DNA of 64,000 nt from Liriodendron chinense (lineage: Eukaryota > Streptophyta > Magnoliopsida > Magnoliales > Magnoliaceae), in the NCBI GenBank assembly GCA_003013855.2, contig ML058555.1:620001-684000 (forward strand). The letters are read 5' to 3'. Made by a program: the position numbers and the translations under genes. Shown piece by piece: positions 42,970-53,832 of the stretch. The stretch's first letter is position 1. Each line of letters begins with the position of its first letter. The notes under the pieces are model-generated. The model did no database searches. It worked only from the letters and a program-made list of their open reading frames with translations, and was not told the DNA's origin.

Positions 42970-44290
42970 TCCTTTGAAATACCCAACTTTGTGTGATGTT
43001 TTGGTCATATTCTCTCAGTCCATGCATTTCATCAAATTATTTTAGGACGTGGGCCAAGACATGAGGAAGATAAAAAGCTTAGGTGGGCCACAGAATAAGA
43101 AGAAATTTGGATTGAATAGCCAACGCTAAATCCTTCATTTCCATGGATGTTTTAGATGAGGTTGATATTCTTGTTTTCCTTTCTAATCTAAGAATTGCTT
43201 TATAAACGGGTTAGATGCAATATTAACACTGCTGTAAAAAAGGTTTCAAAGATAGAGCTGGAGAAAGCATAGTTTGGCTAGGTTTGAAGTGAAATTTGAG
43301 CTAGCGATGAGCTACCCTAATGCAGACTGTTTATTAAATGGGCCGAACCCAATCTCTTACAACGCCAGCTTGGCTCGGCCTGGCCCGTAAGATACTAAGT
43401 TAAAAAAAACCTTAAACAAGATCGTCTCTCTGTCTCTCTCTCTCTCATGCACCGCACCCTTTTGCCCCCTCTCTTGGAGGATGTTAAACATCATGTAACA
43501 AGATACTTTTTGTATTTTTGTTTTTTGTGTTATTTCTAACTTTTTTAATTGTTTTCTATTTAAACAAAAAAAATAAATAAAATTTGCCACTTGTTCGAAC
43601 TCGGCCCAACTCAATTCAAAATTTTCGACTAAACTAATCTCAGCCCGAACTAGATATTTTTGGAGTAAACCAAACTCAAGCCACATGTGTCATTCAAAAC
43701 CTAAACCAGGGCAATCCACAAATTAGGGTGGCACAAAAATGAGCCAAACCCAAACTAGGGCTAACTTAGCCTAGCCCAGATCGTTGCCCAGCTCTACACT
43801 AAATGTTTTTGTCCCTACTATTTCTAGTGGTGTAACTCACTTGGGTTTTAGATCATGTTATGTTTGGGCTGGTATCATAAAATGGGCTAGCAAAATGGAT
43901 GGATAACATGTATTTAACACAAAGATTATAGTTGGCCCCACAGGAGCTTGGGTGTAGAACAAAGCAACCACATCTATATGTATGTGACAAAACTTTGTGG
44001 GCCACGTCATGATGTATGTGTTTTGTCCATGCCATCCATTTATTTTTCCCAATCATTTTAGGACATGAGCCGAAAAATGAGATATATCTAAAGCTGAGTG
44101 CACCATACTATAAGAAATAAAAGGTATTGAACACCTACCATTGAAAACTTCATAGGGCCATAAAGTTTTGGATCAAGGTGATATTTGTGTTTTCCCTTCG
44201 TCCATGCCTCAACAGGTTGGATGACAAAATAAACATCATGATGGGCCCTAGGAAGGTTTCATGGTGGTGTAATTATCTCCATTGCTTTAT
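42970..44290. repeat. Degenerate foldback copies broken by a hAT-like insertion
   Basis: Foldback wording runs from about 43000 to 43252, resumes at about 43797 ('ctactatttctagtggtgta') to 43950, and a second copy occupies about 43980-44290 ('gtgggccacgtcatgatgta'). None has both ends. Confidence 0.5.
43253..43796. mobile_element. hAT-like non-autonomous element, about 544 bp
   Basis: Left 'tagagctggagaaagcatag' and the complement of right 'gatcgttgcccagctcta' share TAGAGCTGG, a common plant hAT end. It sits inside a foldback copy whose wording resumes after it. The expected 8-bp target duplication is not recognisable (ttcaaaga against cactaaat), which lowers confidence. Confidence 0.5.
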
Positions 44291-44562
44291 GTGGTTGTAG
44301 ACACCCCACTAAAGGAAGCCTACGATTGCTCAGCAGCCACCACAGGATCCTATGCAATCTAGTAAATCACTATTTTTTTTTGTAAAAACCACTTCCCTAG
44401 CTGTTGTCTATGGTAGAACGCCATCTCTGCCTCCACCTGTAACACTTGTAAGTAGTGCTCGCCTGTAGCAAACAGTGCCTAATAGTGCTAACCTGTAGAA
44501 TTGTATAAACAGCGGTGGACCGCCAATCTTCCCTAGATAACCATGCAATCAGTGATCAAATT

Positions 44563-44587
44563 GGGGGGGGGGGGGGGGGGGGGGGGG
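44563..44587 (+). repeat. Poly(G) run of 25
   Basis: Twenty-five consecutive G, very unusual in plant nuclear DNA. The flanks (44290-44560 and 44590-45190) are unique-looking with no recognised gene. Confidence 0.95.
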
Positions 44588-45204
44588 CAACCATAAACTT
44601 GGATGGGTGAAGCAGAGCGGAGTGACAATGCGTCACAGAGAGGTAGTAAGGACTTCGGTCAGAGCCAGAGCGTTATTTGGATCGCTGGTCTTGAATAAAG
44701 AGAGATCAGAATCATCCACCCAAGTTCTCACCACACCAGAGAACAATTTGATCACATCTTAAGAGCCCTTTTCGAAGACCAGCGGCACCTGATCTCTAGT
44801 AAGCTTCCATGACAACAAAATTACCAAAATAACTCGAGTGAAGAGTAGGGGGTATGGTTGAGGACGTTCGATCATCTCTTCTATACAAGAAGAGTATTTG
44901 ATTTTCCTTTTCCCCACCACCTCTTCAGAACCACTCCATTTCAGTTCCACACATTCCATGCAACTCTCTTCATTTCATTTCTAATCCTGCTTATTATTAT
45001 TATTTTTTTTAAGTCATTATAAAAATCCTCTAAAGAAATCATTAAAATCATGTAAAGTAGAGATCGTACATTGCACGGGTGAAGAAGGGTGTCTAACCCC
45101 TTCCTTCTTCATCACGGAGCCCCTTACCTTGAGTTGACGGTGCAAATAAGTGCAGTAGTCATGTTAGGCAAGAGATTACTCGTCTTTTCCATCAATTGGC
45201 AATT

Positions 45205-45388
45205 TTTTTTTATTTTTTTGGTTAGTCATGCAACACACCCACCCTGTTAGTTGGGCAACACACCCACATGGTTAGTCACACGATGCACCCATCCACCAGT
45301 GGTGGGGTTAGTGTCTCCTTAGAACTTGAACCTGAGACCTGTTGTTAAAACGCCTAGGTGTCTTCTAGCTGAGCTAGCAGGGAGATAA
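45205..45388 (-). mobile_element. tRNA-derived SINE with 15-bp target duplication
   Basis: On the minus strand: 'ctagctcagctagaagac' (A box), 'caggttcaagttct' (B-box-like), a body of 'gtgtgactaac' and 'gtgtgttgcccaactaac' units, and an A/T-rich tail. Flanked by catcaattggcaatt (45190-45204) and catcaatcggcaatt (45389-45403). Young enough that both flanks remain nearly identical. Confidence 0.85.
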
Positions 45389-46054
45389 CATCAATCGGCA
45401 ATTCTATGGCCTCTAGCCAACTATAGAATTCATAGCCATTTCTTAGCTAGTGACGACCCCATACTACCCATTGGCCATTCTTAAAAATGCATTACACAAA
45501 CCTAGGCAGTCAAATCTAGCTTGACTAAAATCATATACATTTAGTTTGATAAACACAAGAATTGTAACGGCCACACGTGGACATCCTATTCCACTCTCTT
45601 TCTGTCCTCACGCCACGACAAGAGGAAACCTGGTATCGTCCACTTGAGCGTTGGATCAGCCGGGCTCATGCCTTAAAATGATCCAGCAAAATAGATGAAA
45701 GGCGTCGACAAAATACATACATCATGGTGGGCCTACAGTGTTTTGCCACGTATCCACGGTGCCATGTCATAGGCTACCATCCGATTACCCTTCAAAACAG
45801 GTTAGAGGCAAGCTAATTAAATATATCAAGTCTTTATCTTCGATCGTCATGGGGCCTATTCATTGTATCTACAATCGTCTAGTCATTGTTGGTTTCTCTT
45901 TGGCATTTAAGATGTTTTGACCCACTGTAGGACCCATGTGTGCAGTGGAGATTGGAGGATCACGAATTGTTATGATCACGCGGGCTACTTGACTTCCCCA
46001 TTAAGGAATGGTATTTCTTCTCACGAGCTTCTTGCCCTTCTCTGTCGGCGTCTC

Positions 46055-46566
46055 GCGGCCGATTTAGGTGTTGCTTGGGTAACACGTCAGTGGGTATTTC
46101 CCTGACGGTGGGCCCACTTTGATGTATCTGTTGTATATCCATTCCGTTCATAAGTTTTTCCAGATAATTTTAGTCAATGATTTAAAAAAGTAATTAGATC
46201 CAAATCTCAAATGGACCACAAAGTAAAGATTGAATTTTCACCATTAAAAACTTCTTGGGGCCACGAAAGTTTCGAACCAAGCTAATATCTGTGTTTTCCC
46301 TTCATCCAGGTCTGTGTGATCTTATCAAAATAAACATTAAAATGGGCCCTAGAAAGTTTTTAATGGTGGGTGTTCAATGACCACTTTTTCGTGTGGTGTG
46401 GTCCACTTAAGAGTTGGATCTGATTAATTTTTTGCAATCATAATCTAAAATGAGCCAAAACATTAATGGACGGCGTGGATACACAACACATAAATCAAAG
46501 TGGGCCCCATCGTCTGGGAAACACCCACTAACATGTGGCCGAGAGGTAATACCTCCGTCTGCCGGT
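46055..46566. mobile_element. Foldback element family B with 8-bp target duplication
   Basis: Flanked by ggcgtctc at 46047-46054 and 46567-46574. Inner ends carry 'gatttaggtgttgcttgggt' and, from the right, 'ggaggtattacctctcggcc', then the shared arms ('ggtgggcccactttgatgta'). Confidence 0.7.
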
Positions 46567-46650
46567 GGCGTCTCTTAGACGGTACTTTTACTACAATAGC
46601 CCTACGGTGTGGCTATTTTTACTAAAAATCTAATTTCTCATCTAGTTTGG

Positions 46651-47180
46651 TAGCGGATTGCGTTGTGAGTAACTCAGCACGGAGTAAAGTCTCTGTGACC
46701 CACCATGATTTACATATTTTATCTACTTCGTCTATTCATCTTAATAGATAAATTTAGGTATGGTGCCAAAAAATGAAGCATATCAAAATCTAAAGTGGAC
46801 AACACGACAAAAAAAGTGTGAACTGAATGTCTACCATTGAAAAATTCTCGGGGGACACAAAAGTTTTGGATCAAGATGATATTTGTGTTTTCCCTTCATC
46901 CATGTCTATGTGATCTTGTGAACAGGTTGGATGGCAAATAAACATCACTGTGGGGGTTGGGAAGGTTTCAACGGTGAAAATCATTATCCCCACGGTTTCT
47001 TGTGGCATAGTCCACTTGAGATTTAGATATGTTTAAATTTTGGGCTCAACCCCTTAAATGAGCTGGAAAAACATATGGATGAAATAGATAAAGAACATAC
47101 ATCCTAAGTAGGCCCAACAGATTTTACTCTGCGTGATAAGAGCGTGCAGAGTTATTCGGCACGCAGTCTGATTTCATCTT
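46651..47180. mobile_element. Foldback element family D
   Basis: Left 'agcggattgcgttgtgagta' with 'actcagcacggagtaaagtc'. The right, complemented, reads 'cgtgccgaataactctgcac' with 'cacgcagagtaaaatctgtt'. Arms mirror across the centre. No target duplication identified. Confidence 0.55.
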
Positions 47181-47500
47181 GTTCATCCCTTTTGACCTTT
47201 TGACGAGAAATTAAAATTTTATTATCGAAAATGCTCCTCCAACCGATCCCCCTAGGGCACGGTGGATCCCTCTGAGCACATGGTGGTTAGAGGGGCATTT
47301 TGGATGAACCAAGTGCTCCTCCAACCAATCCCCCTACGTGCAAAGTTAATCGGCACAGAATTTGATTTCGTCTGATTCATGCTTTTTGACCTTTTGATGA
47401 GAAATTAAAAATTTATGGTCGAAAATGCTCCTCCAACCAATCCCCTTGGAGCACGGTAGATCCCCCTGAGCACATGGTGGCCAAAGGGGTATTTTGGACT
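47145..47500. repeat. Direct duplication, offset about 195
   Basis: 'cagagttattcggcacgcag' to 'gagcacatggtggttagagg' at 47147-47305 recurs as 'caaagttaatcggcacagaa' to 'gagcacatggtggccaaagg' at 47341-47490. It begins within the right end of the family D element. Confidence 0.75.
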
Positions 47501-47632
47501 GCAAAATTTTCAATTTGTCGTTGGAAGGCCAAAAAATATAATTCGGACGAGAAATTGAACTTTTAGTAAACATAGCCACACCTCAGGGCTATTTCAGTAA
47601 AATCCCCTCCAAGACCTACCCTCTCCGTTTGA

Positions 47633-47750
47633 GGAGGAGAGCGGACTGCCCGTGACCCTGGGCAGATAGATATTCTTGTGCCCAGCATTGTGTGGGGCCC
47701 ACAGAGATGTCCGTGACAAATCCATTCCACCCGTCTGTCACGCAAGACCA
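47633..47750. repeat. Family C foldback element, left end fragment
   Basis: 'gagcggactgcccgtgaccc' to 'ggggcccacagagatgtccg' matches the left arm of the 41.1-kb compound. The right part is missing; 47750-48880 has no gene, only AT-rich sequence and 'gggttggg' runs (48530-48610). Confidence 0.6.
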
Positions 47751-48884
47751 CCCGCAAGTCACTATGTTATTGACAACTACAAAAATGCCATTACAAAGAC
47801 ATAGTTTACTGACGCACCAAATTCTGTACATGTGCCGACTATAATTCAGTGATCCTAACCGTTGGTTTGAGATCCCCAAGAAATCTCTGAGAATGAAAGA
47901 TCCTAACCTTTCATATTTTTCATTTTAATTAATTGATTGTCGATAGTCATTCTTTTTTGTTTGTTTACAGGCCACTATACGTAACGGTTGAAATCAGATG
48001 ATTCCCAGGTGGGGACCCCTAACGGGTTATGTCAGGTTAGGTGGTCGGGGGGAATTCGGATCCAATTCATTCAATGAGTCTATATTTTCACCCTCATCCA
48101 AACCTTGACCGGCAGATGGGTTGCCAACTCAGTAGGTTAGCCTGTTGAGATGACCCACCGGTCAGCTCACCAAATTTGAATTAATTTAGACCCATTAGAG
48201 CCCAAAAACTAAAGCTCATAGTTCAAGCTCAGAAACCAGATTCAAATCTTAGGGGCAAATATGACAAATTATCAATTTTTAGACTTTTATGATTTTTGTT
48301 TACCAAACAGAATTTTATGGAAAAAGTACTTAATTTCAGGTATCGGTAATTTTTTCAGAAAAATTACCAAATAGATTTTCCAATACTTATACTAAAATTC
48401 ATTGCTTTAAGTTTTCAGCACTTCAATTAATTTTCAAACCTTATTTTTCAGTTTACCAAACGGCACCCTAGCCCATGAAATCTAGGAGGGTGTGGGTTGG
48501 ACCAGATCAAGTGAAAAGATTCAGATCCAACCCAACCCAACCCAACCCAACGCAACGCATGAGATTGATGGGGTCTTAGCTTAGGTTTGGGTTGGGTTGG
48601 GTTGGACTTGGTCAAGGCATTCTTATATAACTTTTTACTATAGTCCGACCATCATGGTGTCTTTTATCTCTATTCAATGCATAATGGTTGGAGCCAACTA
48701 TGGTTGATTAATTCGATCAGTTCATCGATGGTCAGAAGGTATGATGGTCCTAATAATGATCCTACACATGTTTTGTGTAAAACCTGTGATAAGGTTGGGG
48801 CTGAGTTGGGCCGGGCCAAGGCATTCTCATGGAAAATCTTACTAGCGTGCATTTATGGTGTGTATGGAATGGGTCCAGGCAGGG

Positions 48885-49515
48885 CTCTATGAGGCCCACC
48901 ATGATGTATGAATTTTATCCATGCTGTTCGTCCATTTTTCCAAGATCATGTTAGGATATGAGCCAAAAAATAGGCAGATCCAAGGCTCAAGTGCACCACA
49001 CATTGGGGATTGAATGCCCACCATTAAAAGTTCTTAGGAGCCATCGAAGTTTTCGGATCAAGCTGACATTTTTGTTTTCCCTTCATCTAGGTTTACCTGA
49101 CATTGTGAACGGATTTGATAGCAAATAAACATCACAATGGGCACCTAGAAGGTTTCAACAATGGGCATCCCTATCACTTCTTCTTCCTTATGGTGTGCTC
49201 CACTTTCTTCTTCTTCTTCTCTTTTTTTATTTATTTATTTATTTATTTATTTGGGTTAGCACACCCACCCTGTTAGTCACACCACAATGTTAGCCACCCC
49301 TACTCTGGGAATCGATGCCATGACCTCAGCGTTGAGACAGGGCTATCTTCACTTGGTCTACCACTTGAGCTATGGATCAGGGTGTCTATGGTGTGGTCCA
49401 CTTGAGCCTTGTACCTATCTTATTTTTGGGCTCATGTCCTAAAATGATCTAAAAAAATGTATGAATGACATGGATAAAATTCATACATCATGGTGGGCCC
49501 CACAAAAGCCAAGCC
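48885..49515. mobile_element. Foldback element interrupted by a SINE
   Basis: Left 'gcagggctctatgaggccca' and right 'catggtgggccccacaaaag' arms are inverted. The 181-bp SINE at 49206-49386 splits the phrase 'tatggtgtgstccactt' and duplicates it. Confidence 0.65.
49206..49386 (-). mobile_element. tRNA-derived SINE with 17-bp target duplication
   Basis: On the minus strand: 'gatccatagctcaagtggta' (A box), 'ggcatcgattccc' (B-box-like), a short 'gtgtgactaacagggtg' body and a (TAAA)n-rich tail. Flanked by tatggtgtgctccactt (49189-49205) and tatggtgtggtccactt (49387-49403). Inserted into the foldback element at 48885. Confidence 0.85.
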
Positions 49516-50117
49516 TGCACCGATTTCATCCACGAAGTTCCCTCCACGCAAGTTAATAGACCTAACAATAGCATTCATCATTTTCTTTTTCTTTTTTTAT
49601 TCCCTCATTAGGTTGATGAGAAATGACCACATACAATGCTTGCATGTGAACTATCACATCTATTCATTTCTTTCCTGCCAACATGTGACATGCAAGAACA
49701 TCTAATCCTACAAGCGTTCCCATTCAAAGTTCATCCATCCACCACATGGATAGAGCACATATAAAAAAAATTTAGGCACTAACCTGTGGTAATATCATAT
49801 CGATAGCATGAAAATGACTTATTAGAGCAAAAATTCATATTTTACTAGCAGAAACTCCCAATAAATGGATGGTTTGAGTTGTCCCATCACTTCAAGTTTC
49901 AACCTTGGGTCCATCGACCATCTAAATGACAGCCCATTAGATCAATCCTCCCATCACCTCTGCGATGGCTGAGGACTTTCGGAGGTAATTATCCATTGGT
50001 ACTCTAGTTAGATGGCTATGATGGTTTAATCCATGTGATTTTCCGTCTACGCTCAATCCAAGTTGAAAGAAAATTTGTTACGCATATGCATTAGTACATG
50101 GGGGGTGCTTACATATT
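49516..50117. other. Spacer without recognisable gene
   Basis: A short (T)n-rich run near 49586-49598; otherwise unique-looking sequence with no supported coding frame. Confidence 0.4.
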
Positions 50118-50126
50118 AGATAAGGG

Positions 50127-50505
50127 AGGAATGCTCACCTACGAACCATCTCTCACGAGAAGTCGTGATAGATTTCTTAGGGCTCATCACACGTGATGTG
50201 TCCCTAAAATCTGAGCCGTTCATGTGATGCAGCACCCCGAAAAACCATCGGGGCCCAACTTTCAACTTGGTTCACAAATTTAGTGGGCCATGACAAATGG
50301 AAACAGTTTCCTCCCTTGATTTGCCTCTCTTTCTTTTTTATGGCCCACCAAAGTTCTGGATCAGGTTGAAAGTTGGGCCCTTGGGATTTTTTGGGGTGCT
50401 GCATCACATGGACGGCTCAGATTTTAAGGACACATCACGTGTGATGAGCCCTAAGAAATCTCTCACGACTTCTCGTGAGATATGGTTCATAGGTGAGCAT
50501 TCCTC
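50127..50505. mobile_element. Mutator-like MITE with very long inverted repeats, 379 bp
   Basis: Flanked by an exact 9-bp duplication, tagataagg, at 50118-50126 and 50506-50514. The arms pair almost perfectly for over 110 bases, from 'gaggaatgctcacctacgaa' at the outer end to 'gatgcagcacccc' inside. Arms make up well over half the element. No coding capacity. Confidence 0.88.
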
Positions 50506-50514
50506 TAGATAAGG

Positions 50515-51229
50515 AGGAGAGTTTTGAAGAGTTTATAAATACTTCATTTCCTTAGTTTTTTTAAAAGTGGTGCATTATGCTCTAGCTCGTAAGCAGGTAA
50601 GACACCATCTTAAAGGAAAAACTATACTAAAAACTAATTAGTTGGGTATGTGCGTGCTAATTAATCTTTTAATCGGGGGATGAGCCAACTTTCTTAAACA
50701 TGTCTCCACACGTGTGACATCTCTACATGCGTGGACTGTCTTTGCACCGAAAGCCCTAGGATTGATGAATGGTGGCACTCACTCTGGCTTCTTTTAGGTA
50801 GCCCCTTTTAGGGCATGGTGGCCATACTTTGGTTATTCAGGTAGCCCTTTTCACTTCGTGATTGCACTCTGGTTATTCAAGTAGCCCCTTTTACTTGGTG
50901 GTTGCACTCTGGTTGCTTAGGTAGCCCTTTCCACACCATGGCGACTTTCATTCTTGTCTAGGTTGTCCTTTTCGTAGTTTGTCCATTCCATCGAACATAG
51001 GACGTGGTGTTAGCTTTAATACCAATTGTTAAAAACCTAGCCACTGCGTCAAAAACCCCAGGACTGATGAAACATGTCAAGTTAGGCTCTTTAAACCATT
51101 GGGATCTTAAAACTTTTTCTATCTTTAAATAAGGGATTTATATCTTAATTTTTTTACAGCTTAAAAAATTCAAAAATTATCTTGAAGTTTTCTTCTTTTT
51201 TCCATTCTCTAAAAGTGAGAAGAAAGTCT
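50515..51229. other. Spacer with a short degenerate tandem tract
   Basis: 50790-50960 carries four degenerate units of 'ttcaggtagccccttttac', 'ttgcactctggtta', period about 55. No gene recognised. Confidence 0.5.
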
Positions 51230-51428
51230 GGTAGTGTTTTTGGTGTTGGGTTTCAGGCGGCTTGTGTGCACTATCAAATCATATGTTGAACGATTGTATT
51301 GTAGGGATAACATGTTACAAACCTCAGTGTGGTAGTGTTTTTGGTGTTGGGTTTCAGGCAGCTTGTGTGCACTATCAAAATCACATGTTGAGCAATTGTA
51401 TTGTAGGGATAACATGTTACAAACCTCA
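51230..51428. repeat. Tandem duplication, 101-bp unit
   Basis: 'ggtagtgtttttggtgttgg' to 'catgttacaaacctca' at 51230-51326 and again at 51331-51428, with three or four differences. Confidence 0.9.
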
Positions 51429-51490
51429 TGCATCGAAGAAATTCTACGAGGGGCGTGAACTAAAATTCTAAGGTGGGCATATAAAGATTT

Positions 51491-51966
51491 CGATGTAGAA
51501 CGAGGACTCCCTGATGAAGGATGAGGATCGAACACCTTTCTATATATCCCACATGGATTGAAGAAAGATCAAAGAAATGTCGTCAAAATTCAGCAAAGTT
51601 CGATTGGTCAACTAGTCGAATCGATCGATCGAAATTCCTGCAGAATTCAATTTGGTTGCTGGACAATTTATGCCAGTTTGGAAAGGTCGACATTGTAGCT
51701 TCGACGGGTAGAAAGTCATTTTGACAAGTTAAAAAATTGTGAAAATTGCCGAACTTGCACAATTGATTTCCTATTTTGTTTAGGACTCTTTTAATATGTT
51801 TTTAGGGTTAATCCTCATATTATTATTCAAATTTTTTGACTTATGTCGTTTCTTCTCTCGTGGATTCGAGAAAGCTCTGGTGGATTCTAGAGAGCCTTTT
51901 AGATTCAAAGTAGTTATCCTGTGTGGAAAGACGCAGATTGACCTCATCACGTCCTCCCCTGCGTCA
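51491..51966 (+). repeat. 5' LTR of the Gypsy-type element
   Basis: 476 bp, starting 'cgatgtagaacgagg' and ending 'tcctcccctgcgtca'. It differs from the 3' LTR at several tens of positions, so the insertion is not recent. Confidence 0.88.
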
Positions 51967-52279
51967 ATGGTATTAGAGCAAGGTTTTCCCTCGGGACGGT
52001 GTCTTCTAACGATGGGTTGGACAACAATTCCATGGACAGTGCTTCAACGATTAACTATTTAAAAAAAAGGATGGACACTTTCCAGCGGGAGAATTGGCAA
52101 GCCATGTAAGGGCTGTAGGCTGCCTTCGACTATATAGCGATGACCATATATAATACCATACCATGCTCGAGCGGCATTCAACCTCCAATGATCACCAGAC
52201 AACACAATCATACTGGTCGCAATGCGATGCCGGCAGTGAATCACAAAATCACACTTGTTTATGACAGAGATCGGGTGGA

Positions 52280-52560
52280 TTGAGATTTCGAGATGAAAGT
52301 TGATCTTCAAAGCTTTAACTACCAACTCCATATCAAGAATTGGTTGCCAGAAGTAAAGAGTTTCTTCGTCTACATGGAGATCCCCAAAGAGAGGAAAGTA
52401 CCACTGGTGGTATACAATTTGAAGGGCGTCGCTGGGACTTGTTGTATTGACTTCAGCGCAATCAGCCGCAACCAGCCGCAACAAATGAAGGCCCCAATCC
52501 GCATGTGGCAGCAGATGAAGCGATGACTATGGTCACAATTTCTATACGACGATGATGATC
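52280..52560 (+). pseudogene. Gypsy gag remnant
   Basis: Reads LKVDLQSFNYQLHIKNWLPEV, then VYMEIPKERKVPLVVYNLKG and PIRMWQQMKR, the order of a plant Gypsy gag core (retrotransposon gag domain), with a stop after MKR. A pol-like piece lies at 52860-53100 (LQEFEAIRLIEILNDLSLQ then a stop). Protease, most of reverse transcriptase, and integrase are absent. Confidence 0.75.
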
Positions 52561-53199
52561 AGGACGCTGGGTTCATCAGTGGCGAACGTCTATTCCTAGT
52601 GGAAACAAAGTACTAACCGCATCCTTTTAAAGTGGAGAGATAATCTTTCGTACCTATTCAAGATCTCGTTAGTGAATCTAATGGGGTGAGTGAGATTAAT
52701 GATTTAGAAAAGGAATAAAACGTACAACCCACCATAGTCTCAGAGATTGGTCAAAATTCTGAGGGGGTGGAGGAGATTGACACCTCAATTGTACAAGACC
52801 ATGAGAAAGGGTTTGTAGATGTCGCAAAAGTCCTAAAGCCAGTTTTACAGGAATCCGTGAACATCCCAGAAGATGTTAAATCGACATTGCAGGAATTTGA
52901 GGCGATTAGGCTCATCGAAATTCTTAATGACCTATCTCTTCAGTAGGAGATTGGTCTTTCTCATATTGAGTCTATCTTCAACAACACAAAGAATCCAACC
53001 ACCGATCAAGCCCAATCTAGAAGAAATCAGAGAGTTTTATTGTCGTGTACCAAGTGGCCAGGAACACGTCTTGTAAACCAAGCCTATTGAAGAACTCGAA
53101 TGCTTATTGCAAGCCAATTTCATAGAAGACCTCAAACGTGCATCGCGACTCAAACTCGAAGAGAAACTCAAGGATGAGGTTATTTCAAGTGGAGGGGTC

Positions 53200-53676
53200 T
53201 GATGTAGAATGAAGGACCCGGCCCCCTGATGTAGGACGAGGATCAAGCACCTTTCTATTCCACATGGACTAAAAAAAGATTAAAGAAAAGTCGTCAAAAT
53301 TTAGCAAAGTTTAACTAGTCGACCATTCGAATCGACCATTTGAAATTCTTATAGAATTTCAATTTGGTTGATGGACAATTTTTTCTAATTTAGGCAGGTT
53401 GACACTGTAGCTTCGACAAGTCAAAAGTCATTTTAACAGGTCAAAAATTGTAGAAATTGCCGAATTTGCACAATCTTTTTCCTATTTTGTTTAGGACTCT
53501 TTTAATATGCTTTTAGGGTTAACCCTCATATTATTATTCAAAATTTTCGAATCATGTCGTTTCTTTTCTTATGGATACGAGAAAGCTCTATTGGATTCCA
53601 GAGAGCCTTGTGGATCAAGGTAGTTATCTTGTGAGGAAGACTGAAGATCGACCTCATCACACCCTCCCCTGCGTTA
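53200..53676 (+). repeat. 3' LTR of the Gypsy-type element
   Basis: 477 bp, starting 'tgatgtagaatgaagg' and ending 'ccctcccctgcgtta'. Shares 'gtttaggactcttttaatat' and 'gattgacctcatcac'-type blocks with the 5' LTR. Confidence 0.88.
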
Positions 53677-53824
53677 GATTTGGCTTGCCACAAGGGTAAA
53701 ACTAGTCAATACCACTTATCAAGCCAACCTTGAGATGCCTGCTTCCCTTAATTATTCAAACCTCTCAATATGACATTTCTATCCTTAAAGTTTCCATTTA
53801 TTACACAAATGCCATGAGCTCGTC

Positions 53825-53832
53825 TATAAATA
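53825..53832 (+). promoter_or_regulatory. TATA-like box of unknown transcript
   Basis: TATAAATA in 'cgtctataaatacccatg', followed by a C/A/T-rich leader (53850-53910). Only short frames follow. It could belong to an LTR promoter or a non-coding transcript; the surrounding 53700-54580 holds no recognised gene. Confidence 0.3.

Larger units (their letters stand above)
51491..53676 (+). mobile_element. Short Gypsy-type LTR retrotransposon with both LTRs, 2.2 kb
   Basis: 5' LTR 51491-51966 and 3' LTR 53200-53676 are direct repeats, flanked by the exact 5-bp target GATTT at 51486-51490 and 53677-53681. A primer site, tggtattagagc (51968 on), follows the 5' LTR and resembles the initiator Met-tRNA site TGGTATCAGAGC. 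A polypurine tract, aagtggagggg, precedes the 3' LTR. The 1.2-kb interior holds broken gag and pol pieces only. LTR ends are TG...CA in sum: the 5' LTR has lost T (now C) at its start and the 3' LTR ends TA. Confidence 0.9.

Noticed and set aside
43253..43796. High-confidence hAT element
   Set aside because: The termini look right, but no 8-bp target duplication could be found, so it was kept only at moderate confidence.
45205..49386. True tRNA genes at the tRNA-like heads
   Set aside because: The A and B boxes are embedded in longer units with A-rich tails and target duplications, and no complete cloverleaf could be formed; they are SINEs.
52059..52484. 141-codon minus-strand open frame
   Set aside because: It is antisense to the Gypsy gag remnant, which has recognisable protein blocks on the plus strand.
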